Shown here: positions 5,567 through 13,961 of the stretch, piece by piece
How positions within the stretch are numbered: the first letter of the stretch is position 1
Layout of the letters: every line of letters begins with the position of its first letter
Source of the DNA: an uncultured Lachnospiraceae bacterium
Lineage (GTDB): Bacteria; Bacillota; Clostridia; Lachnospirales; Lachnospiraceae
Reading direction: 5' to 3'
DNA: 27,413 nucleotides
Assembly: GCA_910577105.1 (NCBI GenBank)
Contig: CAJTMB010000037.1
Span: 1-27,413, forward strand
Notes under the pieces: generated by a model
Told to the model about the DNA's origin: nothing
The model's database searches: none
What the model saw: only the letters and a program-made list of their open reading frames with translations
Translations under genes and position numbers: made by a program

Positions 5567-8500
5567 AGAGTATCGAGGTATATGGTTTTAAGTCCTTTGC
5601 AAATAAAATCACCTTTCGGTTTCACAATGGCATTACAGGGATAGTGGGGCCTAACGGAAGCGGTAAGAGTAATGTGGCGGATGCGGTCCGCTGGGTGCTT
5701 GGAGAACAGAGAATCAAACAGCTTCGCGGCGCTTCCATGCAGGATGTCATTTTCTCAGGGACAGAGACAAGAAAACCGTTAAGTTATGCATATGTGGCAA
5801 TTACATTGGACAACTCTGACCACCAGCTGGCAATTGATTTCGATGAAGTAACGGTTGCCAGGAGAATCTACCGTTCCGGTGAAAGTGAATATCTGATTAA
5901 TGGTTCGGCATGTCGTTTAAAGGATGTCAATGAACTGTTTTATGACACCGGTATCGGTAAAGAAGGGTATTCCATTATCGGACAGGGTCAGATTGAGAAA
6001 ATACTGAGCGGAAAGCCGGAAGAGCGCAGGGAACTTTTTGATGAAGCAGCCGGTATTGTGAAGTTCAAACGCAGGAAATACGCCGCACAAAAAAAACTGG
6101 AGGATGAAAAAGCAAATCTGCTGCGTGTAAATGATATTCTTTCCGAACTGGAAAAACAGGTAAAGCCTTTGGAAAAGCAGTCGGAAACGGCTAAAATTTA
6201 TTTAAAAAAGAAGGAAGAATTAAAAACGCTGGATGTGAATATGTTTTTACTGGAACACAACCGCTTAAAGGAGCAGTTGTCGAGTGTTGAGGAAAAGTAT
6301 AAGATTGCATCGGGCGAATTGGAGCATACAGGGAAAAAGTACGAAGGAATCAAAGAAGAATATGAAAATATCCAGTCCAGGATAGAAGAATTGGAAACTG
6401 CAATTGAGCAGGCCAGAAACAATCTTACGGACACCAGTGTGTTAAGGGGCAAACTGGAAGGGGAAATTAATGTATTAAAAGAGCAGATTCATTCCGCACA
6501 GGACAACGAACAGCATTTGAAAAACCGTGAGAAAAGTGTGCAGGCGGAAATGGATGCCAAAAACAGTGATATGGAGGATATCCTTGCCCAAAAGAAAACG
6601 ATTGACGAAGAGGTTACGGTTTGTCTGACTGACCGGGACGAGGCAAAAACACTGTTGGAACAGCTTCAAAGCCGCATCGAAGAATTGAATGACAGAATAG
6701 AAAGCGGCAAAAATACCATTATCGGAGAATTGAACCAGCGGGCCACCATCAAATCCAAAATAGGTCGTTATGATACCATGCTGGAGCAGATTGCCATCAG
6801 AAAGGCCGAGTTAAATGCCAAACTTCTTCGTGCAAAAACGGATGAAGCGGCACAGGAAGAAAATATACGCCAGCTGGATGAACAATTTCAGGCGGTTACG
6901 CAGGAATTGTCGGTAATGGGAGGACAGGCCCAAAGCATGGAAAAAGAGCTTACAGGGCTTAGGGAATTGCTGACCTTAAAGGATAAGGAATTGAGAAATA
7001 CCCAGGAACAGTACCATCAGGAAAAGTCAAAGCTGGAGGCCTTGTCCAACCTGACGGAACGATATGAAGGGTACGGCGGAAGCGTCAAAAGGGTGATGGA
7101 GCAAAAAGGAACCGAGAAGGGTATTGTCGGTGTGGTTGCGGATATCATTAAAGTAGAAAAGAAGTACGAAACCGCTATTGAAACAGCGCTTGGCGGCAAT
7201 ATTCAGAATATCGTCACCGATGATGAGGAAACAGCAAAAAAAATGATTGGTTTCCTGAAACAGAACAAATTGGGAAGGGCGACTTTTCTGCCGCTTACCA
7301 GTATCCGAAACCCGCAGGCTTTTAAAAACCCGGAAGCCCTTGACGAAAAAGGTGTCATCGGCATGGCTGATGAATTGGTGCAGACTGACAAAAAGTACAG
7401 GGATGTGGCAAAAGCCCTGCTGGGGCGTATCGTCGTCGTGGACAATGTGGACAATGCCGTGATAATTGCCAGAAAGTTCGGGTACGGCATCCGCATGGTT
7501 ACGGTAGAAGGTGAACTTCTGGTGCCGGGAGGCGCAATCAGCGGAGGCGCTTTCAAAAACAACAGTAACCTTCTCGGCAGAAGGCGTGAAATGGAAGAAC
7601 TCGAAAAAAAGACAGAAAGCCTTTCCCGTACTATTAAGGAACTGAATACCGCCATAGATGAGGCCAGGGAAAAGCGAAATGAAATGCGCATAACGCTGGA
7701 AAAACTGAAAGAGGATATACAGAATAAATTCATTGAACAAAATACGGCGAGATTAAATGTGGAAACCGCAAGAGAGCGTATGGAGGAAGCGGAAGAGGGC
7801 TCGCGGTCCCTGAAAAAGGAAGAACAGGAAATGGAAAAACAGGTTCTGGATATCAAAGGCAGCAAAGAGGACATCCAGAAAGAACTGACAGTTTCCGAGG
7901 AACTGGAAAAATCGGTGGAGGCGCAGATTACCGGTTTCCAGAAGGAACTGGAGGAATGCAGGGGAGAAGAAACCATCAAGGCAGCCAAGGTATCCGAATG
8001 GGATATGAAAGTGGAAAAAATGCTGCAGACGCAGGAGTTCCATCAGCAGAATGTAAATCGTATCCGCGGTGAAATGGATAGGTATGCCGCAGAACTGGCG
8101 GAAATCAAAGAAGGGCTTGCAGGATGCTCCGGCAGTATAGGGGAAAAGCGCAAAAATATCATGGAGATTGAAAAGACGATTGCCGCATCCCATACCACCC
8201 AGGACAAGTCCAAACAGGAACTGGAAGAAAATGTGGCAAAAAAAGAAGAGCTTTCCATCCGTCAGAAAAATTTCTTTACGGAGCGTGAAGAACTGGCAGG
8301 ACAGATGACGGCTCTCGACAAGGAAGTTTACCGTCTGAACGTGCAGAAGGAAAAAATGGAAGAGTCCATGGAGTCCCAGATTAACTATATGTGGGATGAA
8401 TATGAAATTACGCTTTCCGATGCCGCTTCCATCCGTAATGAAGAAATGACAGATTTGTCATCCATGAAAAAAGATATTACTCTTTTGAAAGAGCAGATTA

Positions 8501-9117
8501 AAAAACTGGGTGATGTCAATGTCAACGCCATAGAAGACTACAAAAACCTGATGGAGCGGTATACTTTCCTGAAAAATCAGCATGATGATTTGATTGAGGC
8601 GGAGAAAACGTTAGAAGGAATAATTGTGGAACTGGACACTGCCATGAGAAAACAGTTCCATGAAAAGTTCGGTGAGATAAACAAAGAGTTCGATAAAGTA
8701 TTTAAAGAATTGTTCGGCGGCGGAAAAGGAAGTCTGGAACTGATGGAGGATGAGGACATTCTGGAAGCAGGCATCCGCATCATTGCACAGCCGCCGGGAA
8801 AGAAACTGCAAAACATGATGCAGCTTTCGGGTGGGGAAAAATCGCTGACGGCAATTGCCCTTTTGTTTGCCATCCAGAATTTAAAACCTTCTCCTTTTTG
8901 CCTGTTGGATGAGATAGAGGCAGCGCTTGATGAATCCAACGTGGGACGTTTTGCAAAATATCTGCATAAGCTGACCAGAAGCACACAGTTTATTGTGATT
9001 ACACACAGAAGAGGGACTATGGAAAAAGCGGACAGGCTGTATGGCATCACTATGCAGGAGAAAGGTGTTTCAACGCTTGTCAGCGTCAACCTGATAGATA
9101 AGGATTTGGATAATTAA
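5557..9117 (+). CDS. smc: Chromosome partition protein Smc
   Basis: An 1186-residue condensin ATPase that compacts and separates newly copied chromosomes with ScpA and ScpB, acting on the nucleoid. The Walker A motif GPNGSGKS is at 31-38. Long coiled coils (about 165-500 and 680-1000) flank a hinge (about 500-680, with GYGGSVKRV and GAISGGAF). The ABC signature LSGGEKSL starts at 1090, and the Walker B CLLDEIEAALDE has Asp1118-Glu1119. Length is normal for the family. It starts inside the last codons of rnc and is followed 12 bases later by ftsY, so rnc, smc and ftsY are one transcriptional unit. Confidence 0.98.
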   Translation: MYLKSIEVYGFKSFANKITFRFHNGITGIVGPNGSGKSNVADAVRWVLGEQRIKQLRGASMQDVIFSGTETRKPLSYAYVAITLDNSDHQLAIDFDEVTVARRIYRSGESEYLINGSACRLKDVNELFYDTGIGKEGYSIIGQGQIEKILSGKPEERRELFDEAAGIVKFKRRKYAAQKKLEDEKANLLRVNDILSELEKQVKPLEKQSETAKIYLKKKEELKTLDVNMFLLEHNRLKEQLSSVEEKYKIASGELEHTGKKYEGIKEEYENIQSRIEELETAIEQARNNLTDTSVLRGKLEGEINVLKEQIHSAQDNEQHLKNREKSVQAEMDAKNSDMEDILAQKKTIDEEVTVCLTDRDEAKTLLEQLQSRIEELNDRIESGKNTIIGELNQRATIKSKIGRYDTMLEQIAIRKAELNAKLLRAKTDEAAQEENIRQLDEQFQAVTQELSVMGGQAQSMEKELTGLRELLTLKDKELRNTQEQYHQEKSKLEALSNLTERYEGYGGSVKRVMEQKGTEKGIVGVVADIIKVEKKYETAIETALGGNIQNIVTDDEETAKKMIGFLKQNKLGRATFLPLTSIRNPQAFKNPEALDEKGVIGMADELVQTDKKYRDVAKALLGRIVVVDNVDNAVIIARKFGYGIRMVTVEGELLVPGGAISGGAFKNNSNLLGRRREMEELEKKTESLSRTIKELNTAIDEAREKRNEMRITLEKLKEDIQNKFIEQNTARLNVETARERMEEAEEGSRSLKKEEQEMEKQVLDIKGSKEDIQKELTVSEELEKSVEAQITGFQKELEECRGEETIKAAKVSEWDMKVEKMLQTQEFHQQNVNRIRGEMDRYAAELAEIKEGLAGCSGSIGEKRKNIMEIEKTIAASHTTQDKSKQELEENVAKKEELSIRQKNFFTEREELAGQMTALDKEVYRLNVQKEKMEESMESQINYMWDEYEITLSDAASIRNEEMTDLSSMKKDITLLKEQIKKLGDVNVNAIEDYKNLMERYTFLKNQHDDLIEAEKTLEGIIVELDTAMRKQFHEKFGEINKEFDKVFKELFGGGKGSLELMEDEDILEAGIRIIAQPPGKKLQNMMQLSGGEKSLTAIALLFAIQNLKPSPFCLLDEIEAALDESNVGRFAKYLHKLTRSTQFIVITHRRGTMEKADRLYGITMQEKGVSTLVSVNLIDKDLDN

Positions 9118-9129
9118 GAGGAGCGGCGC

Positions 9130-10071
9130 ATGAGTGAAGAAAAGAAAGGCTTTTTTGCAAAATTAAAATCGGGACTTAAAAAGACCAGGGATAATATTGT
9201 GAGTGGAATTGATTCCCTGTTCAATGGTTTTTCTGCCGTTGATGAGGATTTTTACGAGGAGTTGGAAGAAATCCTGATTATGGGGGATATCGGAGTAAAC
9301 GCTACTACCGCGATTGTGGAGCGCCTGAAAAAGCAGGTGAAAGAGCAGCATATTAAGGAACCGTCTGCATGCAAGAAAATTTTAATAGAAAGCATAAAGG
9401 AACAGATGCAGGTAGGGGAAACTGCCTATGAATTTGAAAATGTAAAGTCGGTTATCATGGTTATCGGCGTAAACGGAGTAGGCAAGACAACCTCTGTTGG
9501 GAAACTGGCAGGAAAGTTAAAAGAGAATGGCAGGAAAGTTTTGATTGCAGCGGCGGATACCTTTCGTGCTGCAGCAGGCGGACAGCTGAAGGCTTGGGCG
9601 GACAGGGCAGGTGTTGACATGATTGGGGGTACGGAAGGTTCAGACCCCGCAAGTGTGGTTTTTGATGCAGTTACGGCGGCAAAAGCCAGAAAGGCAGATG
9701 TGCTACTGATAGATACGGCCGGGCGTCTTCACAATAAAAAGAACCTGATGGAAGAACTGAAAAAAATGAATCGCATTATAGACAGGGAATTTCCGGATGC
9801 ATACAGGGAAAACCTGATTGTGCTGGACGGAACCACCGGGCAGAACGCGCTTGCACAGGCAAGGGAATTTGGGGAAGTTGCAGAACTGACCGGCATCATC
9901 CTGACAAAAATGGACGGCACCGCCAAAGGCGGGATTGCCGTAGCCATACAGTCTGAACTGCATGTCCCGGTGAAATATATCGGCGTTGGCGAAACCATAG
10001 AAGACTTACAGAAGTTCAATGCGGATGAATTTGTAAATGCGCTTTTTGACGTTGGAGGAGATACCGTATAG
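9130..10071 (+). CDS. ftsY: Signal recognition particle receptor FtsY
   Basis: A 313-residue SRP GTPase that docks the SRP-ribosome complex at the membrane for co-translational insertion. The N domain (about 1-100) has a short basic amphipathic start (KKGFFAKLKSGLKKTR) instead of the long acidic A domain of E. coli, as is usual in Gram-positives. The G domain holds GVNGVGKTT (113-121), DTFRAAA (143-149), DTAGR (195-199) and TKMD (259-262). GAGGAG lies before the ATG. Its partner Ffh is encoded downstream at 13962. There is no U-tract terminator after the stop; instead long-hairpin copy 3 begins 8 bases later. Confidence 0.98.
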   Translation: MSEEKKGFFAKLKSGLKKTRDNIVSGIDSLFNGFSAVDEDFYEELEEILIMGDIGVNATTAIVERLKKQVKEQHIKEPSACKKILIESIKEQMQVGETAYEFENVKSVIMVIGVNGVGKTTSVGKLAGKLKENGRKVLIAAADTFRAAAGGQLKAWADRAGVDMIGGTEGSDPASVVFDAVTAAKARKADVLLIDTAGRLHNKKNLMEELKKMNRIIDREFPDAYRENLIVLDGTTGQNALAQAREFGEVAELTGIILTKMDGTAKGGIAVAIQSELHVPVKYIGVGETIEDLQKFNADEFVNALFDVGGDTV

Positions 10072-10079
10072 AGCCTTCC

Positions 10080-10262
10080 GTTTCCGCATTTAGCACCCGG
10101 CATCCCGGACGTGCATTTGATTCCATAAAGGACCGTGTAAAAACGCTGGTACTTAGAGGTTGTATTTTAACCTCTTATGTACCACTGCGTTTTTACCCGA
10201 GTGAGAACGTGTCCTGTTGGAACAAATGCACGTCCGGGATGCCGGGTGCTAAATGCGGAAAC
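10080..10262 (+). repeat. Long-hairpin intergenic element, copy 3 (forward, perfect arms)
   Basis: The arms 10080-10119 and 10223-10262 are complementary at all 40 positions. Their middle 20 bases differ from those of every other copy. Core blocks match copy 1: CATTTGATTCCATAAAGGAC, the GTAAAAACGC/GCGTTTTTAC stem, an AGAGGTT/AACCTCT apical stem, the bulge CCGAGTGAGAACGT, and GTCCTGTTGGAACAAATG. It sits between the ftsY stop and the ilvA promoter and occupies most of that 275-base gap. The outer end TTTCCGCATTT is shared with copies 4 and 5. Confidence 0.93.
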
Positions 10263-10278
10263 TCCATACTAAAACTTT

Positions 10279-10307
10279 TTGACTTTTACGGAAGATAGGC
10301 GTAAAAT
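10279..10307 (+). promoter_or_regulatory. Sigma-A promoter of ilvA
   Basis: TTGACT (10279-10284), a 17-base spacer, and TAAAAT (10302-10307), one mismatch in each box. The leader to the start codon at 10347 is only about 35 bases, with no room for a T-box or attenuator. Confidence 0.75.
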
Positions 10308-10346
10308 AAGCAACGTGTGAGGAAAGTATCCTGGAGGGAGTATCGC

Positions 10347-11582
10347 ATGGAAGAGAAAATGTTGACACTGGAAAAATTTGAAGAGGCATCCAATGTGGTA
10401 AAAATGGTGACTCTGGAAACCAAACTGGTATACAGCGATTACCTGAGCGCGCAGACCGGGAATAAAGTGTACTTAAAGCCGGAAAACATGCAGTTTACAG
10501 GCGCATATAAGGTGCGTGGCGCATATTATGCCATGAGCACTCTGTCGGAAGAACAAAGGGGAAAGGGAGTCATTACCGCGTCGGCAGGCAACCATGCACA
10601 GGGAGTTGCCTATGCGGCAAAAAGCTATGGAGTGAAGGCTGTTATTGTGATGCCTAACACCACACCCCTTATGAAGGTTAACCGCACAAAAAGCTATGGT
10701 GCAGAGGTGATTCTGTACGGGGATGTTTATGATGAAGCATGTGCAAAAGCCTATGAACTGGCAGAGGAAAAAGGATATACTTTTATTCATCCGTTTGATG
10801 ATTTGACAGTGGCAACAGGGCAGGGCACTATAGCCATGGAAATTTTTAAAGAACTGCCCCTTGTGGATTACATTCTTGTCCCCATTGGCGGAGGCGGGCT
10901 TGCAACAGGGGTTTCCACCCTGGCTAAACTGCTGAATCCCAAAATCAAGGTTATAGGCGTGGAGCCGGCAGGTGCGGACTGCATGAAAGAATCTTTAAAG
11001 GAAGGAAGGGTAGTAACGCTGCCGACAGTAAATACCATTGCGGACGGCACGGCTGTGAAAACGCCCGGAGATAAACTTTTTCCTTATATCCAGAAGAATC
11101 TGGATGATATTATTACCGTAAAGGATGAAGAACTGGTGGTTGCTTTCCTGGATATGGTGGAAAACCACAAGATGGTTGTAGAAAATTCCGGACTTTTAAC
11201 GGTGGCGGCGCTGAAGCAGCTGCCTGTGAAAGGGAAAAAAGTGGTGTCTATTTTAAGCGGCGGCAACATGGATATCATAACCATGTCTTCCGTTGTGCAG
11301 CAGGGGCTGATTTTCAGGGACAGGATTTTTACGGTTTCCGTTCTTTTACCGGACAAGCCGGGACAGTTGTATAAAGTGTCCGGCATTGTGGCAGAGCATA
11401 ACGGCAATGTAATCAAGCTGGAGCATAACCAGTTTGTATCCACCAACCGCAATGCGGCAGTGGAACTGCGCATCACGATGGAAGCTTTTGGAACGGAGCA
11501 TAAAAACCAGATTATTGACGCGTTGGAAAAAGAAGGCTACAGACCCAGGCTGATACAGACTGTCCAGACAATTTTTAACTGA
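10347..11582 (+). CDS. ilvA: Threonine ammonia-lyase (threonine dehydratase)
   Basis: A 411-residue PLP enzyme that deaminates threonine to 2-oxobutyrate, the first step towards isoleucine or a route of threonine breakdown. The PLP lysine is Lys55 in TGAYKVRGA, and the phosphate-binding loop is GGGGLATG near residue 178. A single C-terminal ACT-like domain (about 330-411) suggests amino-acid control. The length matches the short Firmicute form rather than the 514-residue E. coli IlvA with two regulatory domains, so biosynthetic and catabolic roles are both possible. The start at 10347 follows GGAGGGAG; the longer frame from 10317 overlaps the promoter leader. It has its own promoter and terminator. 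Confidence 0.92.
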   Translation: MEEKMLTLEKFEEASNVVKMVTLETKLVYSDYLSAQTGNKVYLKPENMQFTGAYKVRGAYYAMSTLSEEQRGKGVITASAGNHAQGVAYAAKSYGVKAVIVMPNTTPLMKVNRTKSYGAEVILYGDVYDEACAKAYELAEEKGYTFIHPFDDLTVATGQGTIAMEIFKELPLVDYILVPIGGGGLATGVSTLAKLLNPKIKVIGVEPAGADCMKESLKEGRVVTLPTVNTIADGTAVKTPGDKLFPYIQKNLDDIITVKDEELVVAFLDMVENHKMVVENSGLLTVAALKQLPVKGKKVVSILSGGNMDIITMSSVVQQGLIFRDRIFTVSVLLPDKPGQLYKVSGIVAEHNGNVIKLEHNQFVSTNRNAAVELRITMEAFGTEHKNQIIDALEKEGYRPRLIQTVQTIFN

Positions 11583-11610
11583 TTGAAAAGAAGTGTGACT
11601 ACACCGATAA

Positions 11611-11641
11611 AATCCGCATATGCTATATATGCGGATTTTTT
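11611..11641 (+). terminator. Intrinsic terminator after ilvA
   Basis: AATCCGCATAT (11611-11621) pairs perfectly with ATATGCGGATT (11627-11637) around a 5-base loop, followed by T residues to 11641. An open frame runs through it into yitT, so any yitT start upstream of it would place the hairpin inside coding sequence; this supports the later start. Confidence 0.88.
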
Positions 11642-11666
11642 AAGACAGGGAAAACGGAGAATAGAG

Positions 11667-12566
11667 ATGCGAAGTGAAAAGGAAAAAGAAATCAGGATAA
11701 TTGAAAGAAAGTCAAATAAGAGGAGAGTATTGGATTACCTTCTGATGACGGTATCTTGTTTTTGTTATGCGGTGGCTGTCAGTCTGTTTCTGGACCCCAA
11801 TAATCTGGCGCCCGGTGGGATAACAGGTATCTCCATTATCTTTAACAGGCTTTTTTCCATCAGTACGGGACTTATGTTTTTCATACTGAATATACCCATC
11901 CTGCTCCTCGGTATGTGGAAGTTTGGATTTCGTTTTATTTTGTCAACCCTATATTGTATCCTTCTGGTTTCTTTCTTTACAGACCGTTTGGCAGGTTGCG
12001 GAGCCGTAACGAATGACCCTTTGCTGGCAGCGCTTGCAGGCGCAGGTCTGGTGGCAGTGGGGCTGGGCGGTGTATTTAAGGCAGGTTCCACCACAGGGGG
12101 AATGGATATTATCATTAAATTGTTCAGGTTAAAGTTTCCCCATATGAAAACGGGTGCATTTTACCTGATGACAGACCTTCTGATTGTGACTGCCTCAGGA
12201 TTTGTATTTCAAAATGTTGACCGGGCTATCTATGCGGGAATTTCCGTGTTTGTGACATCTTTTACGCTGGACCTTGTACTGTACGGCAGGGATGGTGCAA
12301 AACTGATTTACATTATCAGTGATAAACCGGAGGAAATTACGGAAAGGCTTTTGGAGGATTTGGATATTGGCGTTACTTATGTAAGCGGACAGGGTGCGTA
12401 CAGCGGCAAAGACAAAAAGGTCATCATGTGTGTGATGAGAAAACAATCAGCGCCCAGAGTAGAAGAAGTTGTAAAAGAAGAAGACCCGCATTCCTTTATG
12501 ATTGTGACGAGTGCAACGGAAATATATGGTGAGGGTTACAAGAGTTATTTTAGTGAGAAACTTTAA
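11667..12566 (+). CDS. YitT family membrane protein (DUF161 plus DUF2179)
   Basis: A 299-residue protein. After a basic cytosolic start there are about five hydrophobic segments between residues 22 and 210, with the family phrases NLAPGGITGISII and AGSTTGGMDIII. A soluble DUF2179 domain follows (about 215-297, DGAKLIYIISDKPEEI, DIGVTYVSGQGAYSG). YitT proteins are abundant in Firmicutes; the transported compound, if any, is not known. The start at 11667 has GGAGA 6 bases upstream; the frame opens further upstream but would contain the ilvA terminator. No clear promoter was found between that terminator and the gene. The AraC-type gene follows after 32 bases, and the two are likely co-transcribed. 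Confidence 0.88.
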   Translation: MRSEKEKEIRIIERKSNKRRVLDYLLMTVSCFCYAVAVSLFLDPNNLAPGGITGISIIFNRLFSISTGLMFFILNIPILLLGMWKFGFRFILSTLYCILLVSFFTDRLAGCGAVTNDPLLAALAGAGLVAVGLGGVFKAGSTTGGMDIIIKLFRLKFPHMKTGAFYLMTDLLIVTASGFVFQNVDRAIYAGISVFVTSFTLDLVLYGRDGAKLIYIISDKPEEITERLLEDLDIGVTYVSGQGAYSGKDKKVIMCVMRKQSAPRVEEVVKEEDPHSFMIVTSATEIYGEGYKSYFSEKL

Positions 12567-12598
12567 ATGCGGGAAGATTGCGATTAGGAGAAATCTTT

Positions 12599-13465
12599 AT
12601 GAAGAAGGAATACTCTGACAGCGGCAGTTATGAAAAAATGGGGTATCTTTATGATGATTTTAAGATGTTCCACATTAAGGATATTGAGGAAAGAACTTAT
12701 TCCTACCACTACCATGATTTTTATAAACTGCTGATTTTCCTTCGGGGAAACGTGACATATTCTATAGAAGGAAAGTCTTATAAACTAAAACCTTTTGATA
12801 TGGTTCTCGTAAACAAGGAGGCAATCCACCGGCCGGAAGTTTCTGCCAGGGAGCCATATGAAAGGGTGGTATTTTACATAGCAGGGGAGTATCTGGACAA
12901 ACATAAGACCCCGGAATATGACTTGGAATACTGTTTCCTGAAGGCAAAAGAGGAAGGCTCCGACGTACTTCGTTTTCCTGCCATGGTGAACACCAGGCTG
13001 CTTTCGGTGATAGAAGAGATAGAGAATAACGGCAGGGAAAATTCCCGGTATGCCGCCAAACTCTATGCCAATGTCCTGTTTATGGAATTTATGATTTTAG
13101 TCAACAGGGGATGCATGGACGGTACGGGGACTTTCGACCATGCGGTTGTTTACAACCAGAAAATGGTTGATATCATACGGTATGTGGGAGAGCATCTGAC
13201 GGAAGATATGTCCATTGAAGAACTGGCTTCCCATTTTTATATCAGCAAATACCACATGATGCGCCAGTTTAAGGAGGAAACGGGATACAGTATTCATCAG
13301 TATATTACGGAAAAAAGAGTTCTTCTTGCAAAGAACCTGATTGCCGCAGGCATGTCGGCAACGCAGGCATGTTATGAAAGCGGATTTAAGGATTATTCCA
13401 CTTTCTCCAGGGCATACAAGCGCAGGCTTGCAAAAAGCCCGTCGGAGAGGGCTGAAGAAGAATAG
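12599..13465 (+). CDS. AraC family transcriptional regulator
   Basis: A 288-residue regulator. The N-terminal half is a cupin-type ligand-binding domain (YSYHYHDFYKLLIFLRGNVTYSIEG, then PFDMVLVNKEAIHRPE). The C-terminal 100 residues form the double helix-turn-helix: MSIEELASHFYISKYHMMRQFKEETG is the first and SATQACYESGFKDYSTFSRAYKRRLAKSP the second. AGGAG lies before ATG 12599, while the upstream in-frame TTG at 12578 has no site. The ligand and targets are unknown; the preceding yitT-family gene is the obvious candidate target from context only. It ends shortly before the ylxM promoter. Confidence 0.9.
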   Translation: MKKEYSDSGSYEKMGYLYDDFKMFHIKDIEERTYSYHYHDFYKLLIFLRGNVTYSIEGKSYKLKPFDMVLVNKEAIHRPEVSAREPYERVVFYIAGEYLDKHKTPEYDLEYCFLKAKEEGSDVLRFPAMVNTRLLSVIEEIENNGRENSRYAAKLYANVLFMEFMILVNRGCMDGTGTFDHAVVYNQKMVDIIRYVGEHLTEDMSIEELASHFYISKYHMMRQFKEETGYSIHQYITEKRVLLAKNLIAAGMSATQACYESGFKDYSTFSRAYKRRLAKSPSERAEEE

Positions 13466-13488
13466 AAACAGGTGTAAAGAAAAAATAC

Positions 13489-13517
13489 TTGACAGCACGA
13501 ATGCTTTATAGTATGCT
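13489..13517 (+). promoter_or_regulatory. Sigma-A promoter of the ylxM-ffh operon
   Basis: A perfect TTGACA (13489-13494), a 17-base spacer, and TATGCT (13512-13517). The resulting transcript start near 13524 is compatible with ylxM starting at 13564. Confidence 0.75.
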
Positions 13518-13563
13518 GTTTAAAGTGCTGTAAGAAATGGCATGGGAAGGGAAGATTTCTGAA

Positions 13564-13923
13564 ATGGAAAAGATTTTTGAACAGGGTCTTCTATATGATT
13601 TTTACGGCGAACTTTTAACGGAACACCAAAGAAGGATTTATGAAGATGCCGTGTTTCAGGATATGTCCCTTGGTGAGATAGCCGAGGAGGCGGGAATCAG
13701 CAGGCAGGGAGTCCACGACTTGATAAAGAGATGCGATAAAATACTTTGTGATTATGAGGCAAAGATGCATCTGGTACAGCGGTTTGGTGAAGCAAGGCAG
13801 ACGGTCAGCGAGATTTTACGGCTGACAGAGGAAGCATTGCAGAGTAAAACAGGAAACCTGCAGGTGGAGGACAGGCTTTTACAGATTCAAAAGCTGGGCT
13901 GCCGGCTGCTGGATGAAATATAA
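13564..13923 (+). CDS. ylxM: YlxM family helix-turn-helix protein
   Basis: A 119-residue small helical protein. LYDFYGELLTEHQRRIYEDAVFQDMSLGEIAEEAGISRQGVHDLIKRCDKIL is the typical YlxM region with a sigma-70 region-4-like helix-turn-helix. The family is encoded directly before ffh in Firmicutes and has been described as an SRP-associated protein in streptococci and other species. The start MEKIFEQ at 13564 matches the common family start and follows GGGAAGGG; the frame also has an ATG at 13537 without a good site. It is separated from ffh by 38 bases and shares the promoter at 13489. Confidence 0.9.
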   Translation: MEKIFEQGLLYDFYGELLTEHQRRIYEDAVFQDMSLGEIAEEAGISRQGVHDLIKRCDKILCDYEAKMHLVQRFGEARQTVSEILRLTEEALQSKTGNLQVEDRLLQIQKLGCRLLDEI

Positions 13924-13961
13924 CCCAAAGGAAAATGTATAATTCGGTATAAGGAGCATAT

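Noticed and set aside
7027..8193. Several long minus-strand frames opposite smc
   Set aside because: The plus-strand Smc is complete with all motifs; these frames overlap each other and have no recognisable content.
10263..10346. T-box or attenuator before ilvA
   Set aside because: The promoter at 10279-10307 leaves only about 35 bases of leader, too short for such structures.
11583..11666. N-terminal extension of the YitT-family protein starting right after the ilvA stop
   Set aside because: It would contain the ilvA terminator hairpin and has no ribosome binding site; the ATG at 11667 has one.
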